From Rickettsiales bacterium (GTDB lineage: Bacteria; Pseudomonadota; Alphaproteobacteria; Rs-D84): a stretch of 18,956 nucleotides of DNA. The stretch is from NCBI GenBank assembly GCA_031273075.1, contig JAISSM010000013.1, positions 1 through 18,956 on the forward strand, given 5' to 3'. The notes beneath the pieces are model-generated. The model did no database searches. It was not told the origin of the DNA and saw nothing but the letters and a program-made list of their open reading frames with translations. The translations under genes and the position numbers were made by a program. Below are positions 14,604 to 18,956 of the stretch, piece by piece; positions within the stretch are counted from its first letter, which is position 1; each line of letters begins with the position of its first letter.

Positions 14604-14631
14604 AAAAAATCCCGCTTGCGCGGGATTTTTT
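14604..14631. terminator. bidirectional intrinsic terminator
   Basis: A perfect 12-base-pair inverted repeat, AAAAAATCCCGC (14604-14615) and GCGGGATTTTTT (14620-14631), with a 4-base loop. A GC stem is followed by a T run on both strands, so it can end both the gapR-miaB-ybeY/lnt transcript and the transcript of the large minus-strand gene, whose stop codon overlaps it. Confidence 0.92.
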
Positions 14632-17600
14632 AATTAAGCGTTATTATATCTCCGTAACTTCCGACGACGCGGCCGCCGACAGTACATTGGATTTTAGAGC
14701 CTACGTTGTCGAACCAGGCCTTGACTGCGGCGTCGCCGGCTTTCAACTCCCTCATGCGGTTGGCTTCGTTGATAGCGGATTGAGTTATCCCGCCGGCCAA
14801 AAGCCCCCCGCCGAGTCCCCCGGCAGCGGCCCCAATCCAAGTACCTCTGGCCTTGGCCTTTGAATTCGCAGCATCCGTAGGCTTTGCATTTTCAATTTTT
14901 CTAATTTCACCTTCCACCGAATCCAGTCTGCTGGCCACGTCATTCCATGTCATGCCGGGGCCGGAACAGTTGGTTTGTTTAGTGTAAGAATACACATTTA
15001 TTGTGCCGCTAATGCCGCTCAACCCATTATGCGTCACCGGAGAATTTATATTTTCAATATATTTTTGCATTACACCATCCGCCGCCCCCGCGCACGATGA
15101 TTCTTTACTCCCAATCACACCTCTTGCCGTTGAGACTGCGCCTTTAACACCAGCGAGGCTCCCCTGCGCAACCAAGACTTCATTTGTATCACTGTTAAAA
15201 TTGTCTCCAAAAAATCCACCGATGGCCTTGCCGGCAAATCCCCCTCCGACCGCGCCGCCCGCCGCGCCGAGGATACCCGCGATTTGGGCGCCGTGATTAT
15301 TCCACCAATCATTGCTGGTCTTATTGAATTCCGCGACGGCCGCCTCGTTGCGAATCACTCTTTCGATGCTTTCCAAATCCGCCCGGTCTATCCACGATCC
15401 GCACATTACGGAATCGCCCAACGCAAAATAGGCGAGTCTGTTTGAAGTAAACGTTGCATCCTCCTCCTTATCGGTTACCTTGGCGTTCTGTCCGCCGGAG
15501 AATATCATGGTAAAAGCTTTAAGGTTTTTCCCGTGGACGCCTTCATCGGGGCCATATGTTTCTTCCACGACCTTTTTATACTTTACTTTCCCTTTTTCAA
15601 ACATTTCGCTGATTTTGGCGTCGCCTGATTTCAAACCGACCTCCACCATGCAGAACGCGCCCCATAAATCCTTCGTTGCCTGCACCTTGGTTGACAGCGG
15701 CGAAAACCCTCTGAATTTGTTCATAAGTTCTTTATATGTCCCCGAATAGTTATCATCCGGATCTATTTCCGCCATTACCAATCCATATTCGGCGTAATCG
15801 TTCGGAATGACCACTTTGTCCTTTGGCACCCACATGTAAACGTTTTCGAACGAGTTCTGCCCCTTGTGCTTTTCGCACGCGTTCTTTTTATCAAGTTTCA
15901 TTTGGGTAAGTTTTCCCCTTGCCTCGCCCGCGACGCGCGCCATAACCTCCTTGAATATGTCGTCTTCCTGCGCGGCGCAAAACTCATACGCCCTGGATGC
16001 GGACGCGGTTGTTTTATTTGATTCCACGACTGCGCCCTGATCGTCTTTCCTTTCGTAATCTTTTGTATATGTATGGGTGGCATCGCACTTTTCAAACAGG
16101 GTTTGCGATGTTCCGTCCGCATTGGTGATCGATGAGTTTATCTCCCACGAAGACCATTTGTCCGTCGCGCCCGCGGCGGACGCGTTCGCCGAGGCGCCCA
16201 TCATGTTCCAACTTCCGGCCCAGTTGTAATTCTCCTTTTCTTTTTTTGCGTATTCTATGTCGAAATAGTTCATGCAGGCCTGCGACCTTTTGATCGAGAA
16301 TATGCAAAGGTTTTTCGCCATTGTGCCGTCGAATCCGCCGACCGCGCGCGACGTCGCGTCCGCCATTCCTTCGTTGGTGAACGAGGCCGTTCCGTATGCA
16401 GTGTTGCCTGTCAGCGCGCCGACTTTGTGCGGATCGTCGATATAGCACCGAAGGAAATCCGATCCGCATTCGCGCCGAATGCAGGCGTCGGTTTCATTTT
16501 GGCATTGCAAAAACACATTCCGAACCGCGGCGTCGTTGAACATATAGGACAAATCGTTGAACAACTGCATCGGAATCCCGAAAGCCCCCGTCCACGTGTC
16601 TGTGGTCGTCCCCCAAACCATGTTCCAAATCGAAGAGACCGTGTCGTCGCGTTCTATCAAAAAGTCGCGGCAGTTTTGGTTCGTATTGACCATGGTCTTG
16701 CATCTGTCCTCTTGGATCCTGGCGGCGAACGTGCCGAAATCCAATTTGCCGTTGGCGCCCAAAGATTGACCATAGCACGACGCCAAAGACCCGCTTCCGC
16801 ATACGCTCTTCACACAGCCGATTGCCGCGGATTTGCAACTATTGAGGGCGGCGACGACGCTGCTTGCGGTCCATTCGAGGATCTTGTTCTGGTTCGCCTT
16901 AAGCCTTCCGGTGCCACCGAACGCCGTGCCGCTCGTCATTACATCCTGATACACCATATCGACCTCGAACGGGTCGAACTGCCACTGGTCGTCCTTCGGC
17001 GCTTTCTGATTCACTATTATATAACATCCCTTGCTTGATCCTATTTCCGTAGCGCACTCACCTTTAAGGTAATCCCTGACCCTATCCCCGCTGTAGCCCA
17101 TGTTCTTTATGTAATTGGTTATATAAGTCGGGTCTATTCTCACAGACGTGACCGCAAGGCTTCCCCCGACGCTGCTATCGGTCGTTGTGGAACTATTCTC
17201 GCTAACTATACTTCCATCGACAAGATCCTTGATTATCGTAACGGTCGTATTATTCGTAACCGTCGTCGTTCTCAAGCTATCGCTGTCTTGAAGGCATTTG
17301 TATCCATTGTTCTGGCACGCCCTCTTTATGCATCCGTCCGCAACCCCTATGCACGCCTGGAACGAGTTCGTAACTATATAATTAGCCCCCTCCATGATCC
17401 ACTGTTCTATGGAACTTTCCTTAGCGTACTCTATATTCGCCAACGGTGTGTTAAACACTCTCCTGGTCAATCTGCGCTCTCCGTCGCATGTGGAGTATGT
17501 TTTATCGGACGATATGGTTTTACGGGTGGAACTGGGCGGGCCGTAGTATATCTGCGCTATCGCGTCGTCCGGACATTCCATCAATTTATCCTGGCATAAC

Positions 17601-17938
17601 GCTCTCTTTTGATAAAAGCGTTTCTGGGTATCGCATGATTCGAAGTGCGCGCCGCACACGCTGTCCATTTTAAGGCACGCTTCATACTTTTGGGTGCAGC
17701 GCATAAATGTTAATTCATCAGGCAATGGATTCGCGCATGATCCCCCGGCGGAGGATGTAAGGCCGGTGGAAAGGCTTAACGTACTGCCCGCGGTAGTTCC
17801 AATCGCAAGGCCTATCATAGGCGCCCTTGAAGTCGCCTGTTGTGTAACCGATACCCGTCCCGTTCCCGTGGTCGCGCCCCAAAGCCCGATCACGGGCGCG
17901 TAAAGCGCAAGCATCGTTAAGAATATTCTTTTTAACAT
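14630..17938 (-). CDS. large cysteine-rich exported protein, left partner of the invertible switch
   Basis: 1102-residue protein of unknown function. A signal peptide covers about residues 1-21. The N-terminal half repeats a cysteine module of the form C-x6-C-x4/6-C-x6/7-C at 81-102, 196-215, 368-388 and 498 (from 479). The last three are each followed by a C-x9-C pair (295/305, 413/423, 545/555). Two glycine-zipper hydrophobic stretches lie at about 880-913 (GILGAAGGAVGGG) and 1029-1060 (IGAAAGGLGGGLLAGG), which could insert in a membrane. The cysteine pairs suggest disulfides formed after export. No barrel domain or sortase anchor is seen. GGGGAAGAGA lies just before the ATG at 17938. The first 27 codons and the leader lie in an inverted repeat shared with the divergent gene at 18876, and no promoter faces it in this orientation, so it is probably OFF as sequenced. 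Confidence 0.88.
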   Translation of the reverse strand: MLKRIFLTMLALYAPVIGLWGATTGTGRVSVTQQATSRAPMIGLAIGTTAGSTLSLSTGLTSSAGGSCANPLPDELTFMRCTQKYEACLKMDSVCGAHFESCDTQKRFYQKRALCQDKLMECPDDAIAQIYYGPPSSTRKTISSDKTYSTCDGERRLTRRVFNTPLANIEYAKESSIEQWIMEGANYIVTNSFQACIGVADGCIKRACQNNGYKCLQDSDSLRTTTVTNNTTVTIIKDLVDGSIVSENSSTTTDSSVGGSLAVTSVRIDPTYITNYIKNMGYSGDRVRDYLKGECATEIGSSKGCYIIVNQKAPKDDQWQFDPFEVDMVYQDVMTSGTAFGGTGRLKANQNKILEWTASSVVAALNSCKSAAIGCVKSVCGSGSLASCYGQSLGANGKLDFGTFAARIQEDRCKTMVNTNQNCRDFLIERDDTVSSIWNMVWGTTTDTWTGAFGIPMQLFNDLSYMFNDAAVRNVFLQCQNETDACIRRECGSDFLRCYIDDPHKVGALTGNTAYGTASFTNEGMADATSRAVGGFDGTMAKNLCIFSIKRSQACMNYFDIEYAKKEKENYNWAGSWNMMGASANASAAGATDKWSSWEINSSITNADGTSQTLFEKCDATHTYTKDYERKDDQGAVVESNKTTASASRAYEFCAAQEDDIFKEVMARVAGEARGKLTQMKLDKKNACEKHKGQNSFENVYMWVPKDKVVIPNDYAEYGLVMAEIDPDDNYSGTYKELMNKFRGFSPLSTKVQATKDLWGAFCMVEVGLKSGDAKISEMFEKGKVKYKKVVEETYGPDEGVHGKNLKAFTMIFSGGQNAKVTDKEEDATFTSNRLAYFALGDSVMCGSWIDRADLESIERVIRNEAAVAEFNKTSNDWWNNHGAQIAGILGAAGGAVGGGFAGKAIGGFFGDNFNSDTNEVLVAQGSLAGVKGAVSTARGVIGSKESSCAGAADGVMQKYIENINSPVTHNGLSGISGTINVYSYTKQTNCSGPGMTWNDVASRLDSVEGEIRKIENAKPTDAANSKAKARGTWIGAAAGGLGGGLLAGGITQSAINEANRMRELKAGDAAVKAWFDNVGSKIQCTVGGRVVGSYGDIITLN

Positions 17939-17989
17939 TCTCTTCCCCTATCTGTCCTTCCTCTCATGTCAAATATATATGAACCTTTA
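17858..17989 (-). repeat. left arm of the inverted repeat flanking the recombinase
   Basis: 132 bases that are the reverse complement of 18825-18956, with a single mismatch (codon 22 of the encoded protein: GCG here, GGG in the right arm). The arm contains the leader, ribosome-binding site and first 27 codons of the large gene. Its inner edge at 17989 is sharp. Its outer edge here is set only by where the window cuts the right arm. Confidence 0.97.
17969..17982. other. candidate recombinase crossover site, left
   Basis: Imperfect dyad TCAAATATATATGA (6 of 7 base pairs symmetric, central AT) in the leader part of the arm, with its mirror at 18832-18845. Serine invertases act on short dyads, but the true site is not proven. 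A perfect palindrome AAGAATATTCTT at 17919-17930 and 18884-18895 is the other candidate. Confidence 0.3.
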
Positions 17990-18014
17990 ATTTAGGCATT
18001 TTTGACCCTACAAT
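17986..18014 (+). promoter_or_regulatory. putative weak promoter for the recombinase
   Basis: TTTAAT (17986-17991), 17 bases, then TACAAT (18009-18014, 5 of 6 consensus bases). Transcription would start near 18021, leaving a 20-base leader with the AAAAGGAGA ribosome-binding site. All but the first few bases lie inside the invertible segment, so the recombinase would keep its -10 element in either orientation. Confidence 0.4.
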
Positions 18015-18040
18015 GGCACCCCATACAAAAGGAGACAAAA

Positions 18041-18643
18041 ATGATTTATGGATACTTGCGCGTAAGCACGGACAGGCAAACCACGGAAAACCAAAAATTC
18101 GAAATTCAGGCCTTCGCCGCCCGAAACGATCTTTCGATCGACGAATGGGTCATCGAAACGATAAGTTCCGGCGAAATCCTTAAAAAGCGGAAACTAAGCC
18201 GGCTTATCAAAAAAGTCAAACGAAACGACCTTATTATCGCAAGCGAATTATCGCGCCTTGGAAGGAACCTTTTGCAGGTCATGGGAATCTTGAACCACCT
18301 GTTGGACACCGGGGCGAAAGTGTGGACGATCAAGGACAATTACAGGCTTGGCGACGATATTCCAAGTAAAGTCTTGGCCTTTGCGTTCGGACTTTCCGCG
18401 GAAATAGAGCGCAAAATGATTTCGCAAAGAACCAAAGAGGCGCTTGCCCGCGTCCGGGCGGAGGGGCGGATTCTTGGCCGGCCGGTCGGTCGGCAAAATA
18501 CAAAACTGAAATTGACCGACAGGGCCGATTTGGTCAAAAAATTGCTTTCGGGCGGACAAAGCCGGTCTGCGATTGCGAGAAGACTTCGCGTCCACCGCAT
18601 AACCCTTGCCTCGTTCGCGAAAAGAGAGGGAATTTGCAGGTGA
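18041..18643 (+). CDS. serine recombinase, Mpi/Hin-type DNA invertase
   Basis: 200-residue site-specific recombinase. The resolvase domain starts MIYGYLRVSTDRQTTENQ, with the nucleophile Ser9 and Arg7. The conserved arginines follow in ELSRLGRN (Arg72, Arg75), then the long E helix (LSAEIERKMISQRTKEAL, about 118-135), GRPVGR, and a C-terminal helix-turn-helix (GGQSRSAIARRLRVHRITL, about 171-189). Its length and the RVSTDRQTTENQ and SKVLAFAFGLSAEIER segments fit the Bacteroides Mpi and Hin/Gin group rather than large serine integrases. AAAAGGAGA 5 bases before 18041 fixes the start; the open frame from 18002 is longer but lacks that support. It lies between inverted copies of a gene start, as invertases usually do relative to their sites. 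No transposase or other transposon gene is adjacent. Confidence 0.93.
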   Translation: MIYGYLRVSTDRQTTENQKFEIQAFAARNDLSIDEWVIETISSGEILKKRKLSRLIKKVKRNDLIIASELSRLGRNLLQVMGILNHLLDTGAKVWTIKDNYRLGDDIPSKVLAFAFGLSAEIERKMISQRTKEALARVRAEGRILGRPVGRQNTKLKLTDRADLVKKLLSGGQSRSAIARRLRVHRITLASFAKREGICR

Positions 18644-18653
18644 AGGGTCGTCA

Positions 18654-18769
18654 AGTTCCCCTCCATCGGAGGGGTGGCGCGAAGCGCCGGGGTGGTTTTT
18701 CAAGCCCGCACAACCACCCCGTCTTGCTCGCCGATGGCTCGCAATCCACCCCTCCGACGGAGGGGAACT
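18654..18769. repeat. nested palindromic interspersed element, copy 3, inside the invertible segment
   Basis: 116 bases starting 10 bases after the recombinase stop. They are closely similar to 14382-14502, with AGTTCCCCTC and GAGGGGAACT ends, CCCCTCCATCGGAGGGG and CCCCTCCGACGGAGGGG end hairpins, and the central CGGGGTGGTT with AACCACCCCG pairing. It separates the recombinase from the outward promoter at 18787, so its RNA hairpins could block read-through into the right-hand gene. Confidence 0.82.
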
Positions 18770-18786
18770 ATCCCCCTCTTTCGTTC

Positions 18787-18815
18787 TTTACACGATTCGC
18801 AAATTGTGATATAAT
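18787..18815 (+). promoter_or_regulatory. strong sigma-70 promoter facing the right-hand exported-protein gene
   Basis: TTTACA (18787-18792), an optimal 17-base spacer, and perfect TATAAT (18810-18815) preceded by TGA as an extended -10. Transcription would begin near 18822, just before the right arm begins at 18825, so the leader of about 54 bases is almost wholly the repeat. It is inside the segment expected to invert. It is the best promoter match in the window. Confidence 0.82.
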
Positions 18816-18831
18816 TGCACAGAATAAAGGT

Positions 18832-18845
18832 TCATATATATTTGA
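18832..18845. other. candidate recombinase crossover site, right
   Basis: TCATATATATTTGA is the mirror of the dyad at 17969-17982 and lies about 30 bases before the start codon. Its assignment rests only on symmetry and position. Confidence 0.3.
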
Positions 18846-18875
18846 CATGAGAGGAAGGACAGATAGGGGAAGAGA

Positions 18876-18956
18876 ATGTTAAAAAGAATATTCTTAACGA
18901 TGCTTGCGCTTTACGCGCCCGTGATCGGGCTTTGGGGCGGGACCACGGGAACGGGA
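18876..18956 (+). CDS. start of a second exported protein, right partner of the switch (partial)
   Basis: An open frame of 27 codons runs to the window end without a stop. It is preceded by AGGGGAAGAGA ending directly before the ATG, and by the promoter at 18787. The residues are the same signal peptide as the large gene at 17938 (MLKRIFLTMLALYAPVIGL...), differing only at residue 22 (Gly here, Ala there). It therefore encodes an exported protein that shares at least its leader with the left partner. Whether the mature part is a variant of the same cysteine-rich protein cannot be seen. In the sequenced orientation this copy has the promoter. Confidence 0.8.
   Translation, partial: MLKRIFLTMLALYAPVIGLWGGTTGTG

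Larger units (their letters stand above)
17858..18956. other. putative invertible DNA switch (recombinase plus promoter between inverted gene starts)
   Basis: Two inverted arms enclose 835 bases (17990-18824) that carry a serine recombinase gene, a palindromic element and one strong promoter just inside the right arm. Each arm carries the start of a different divergent gene. Recombination between the arms would invert the middle and move the promoter from the right gene to the left gene without altering either protein, because the arms are nearly identical. This is inferred from architecture. The window gives only one orientation. Confidence 0.8.
18825..18956 (+). repeat. right arm of the inverted repeat flanking the recombinase
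   Basis: Reverse complement of 17858-17989 with one mismatch at 18940. It begins sharply at TAAAGGTTC and is still matching at the last base of the window, so its full length is unknown. Confidence 0.97.

Noticed and set aside
14403..14605. Short open frames over the palindromic elements (also 18606-18882)
   Set aside because: They translate the repeat itself and give the same PGWFFK...RLARxxLAIHPSDGGE-like peptide at both places; this is a repeat artefact, not a gene.
18041..18643. Recombinase as part of a Tn3-like transposon or an integrated phage
   Set aside because: There are no transposase, terminal repeats of a transposon or phage genes nearby, and the flanking inverted repeats are gene starts rather than element ends.
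18842..18847. Perfect TTGACA hexamer inside the right arm, a possible -35 element
   Set aside because: No -10-like sequence lies 16-18 bases downstream; that stretch is the G-rich ribosome-binding region just before the ATG.

Overview
The window looks like chromosome of an alphaproteobacterium, probably an uncultured, streamlined, host- or gut-associated lineage. The evidence is a GapR (DUF2312) gene, an RHH_4-type ribbon-helix-helix gene, a tat to LysM/M23 gene run, and a miaB-ybeY-lnt run that matches a shortened form of the usual alphaproteobacterial neighbourhood. Genes are packed tightly, with ATGA and TAATG overlaps, and no gene-free stretch exceeds about 250 bases. The lineage is inference, and one gene (leuS) reads like a non-proteobacterial type.

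Layout. 1-3493 (+): 3' part of recJ, then lolA, tatB, tatC and a lipoprotein with LysM and degenerate M23 domains, forming an envelope-biogenesis operon. 3504-4434 (-): rpsT and an unrecognised gene. 4466-6561 (+): four coupled small genes (membrane-anchored protein, unknown protein, SUKH-like protein, ribbon-helix-helix protein). 6606-9586 (+): leuS and a PagL-like outer-membrane barrel, convergent with pyk (9583-10929, -). 10986-14378 (+): gapR, miaB and a ybeY-lnt fusion. 14339-14631: palindromic repeats and a bidirectional terminator.

14630-18956 is the striking part. A 1102-residue, cysteine-rich, exported protein is encoded on the minus strand. It is separated by about 0.9 kb from a second gene, cut by the window end, that runs the opposite way and begins with the same leader and signal peptide. 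The two gene starts form an inverted repeat of at least 132 bp with one mismatch. Between the arms lie a Mpi/Hin-type serine recombinase gene, a palindromic element, and a near-consensus sigma-70 promoter that ends 9 bp before the right arm and points into the right-hand gene. No comparable promoter faces the left-hand gene. This is the layout of a promoter-inversion switch in which the recombinase would flip its own gene plus one promoter and so choose which of two alternative exported proteins is made. In the sequenced orientation the right gene would be ON and the left gene OFF.

Small interspersed repeats recur. Three copies or part-copies of a nested palindrome lie at 14382, 14525 and 18654. 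A CATTGCGAGC-type palindrome supplies the last codons of lnt. A low-complexity CATTGTTAATT-type repeat encodes the hydrophobic core of two signal peptides (lolA and the PagL-like gene).
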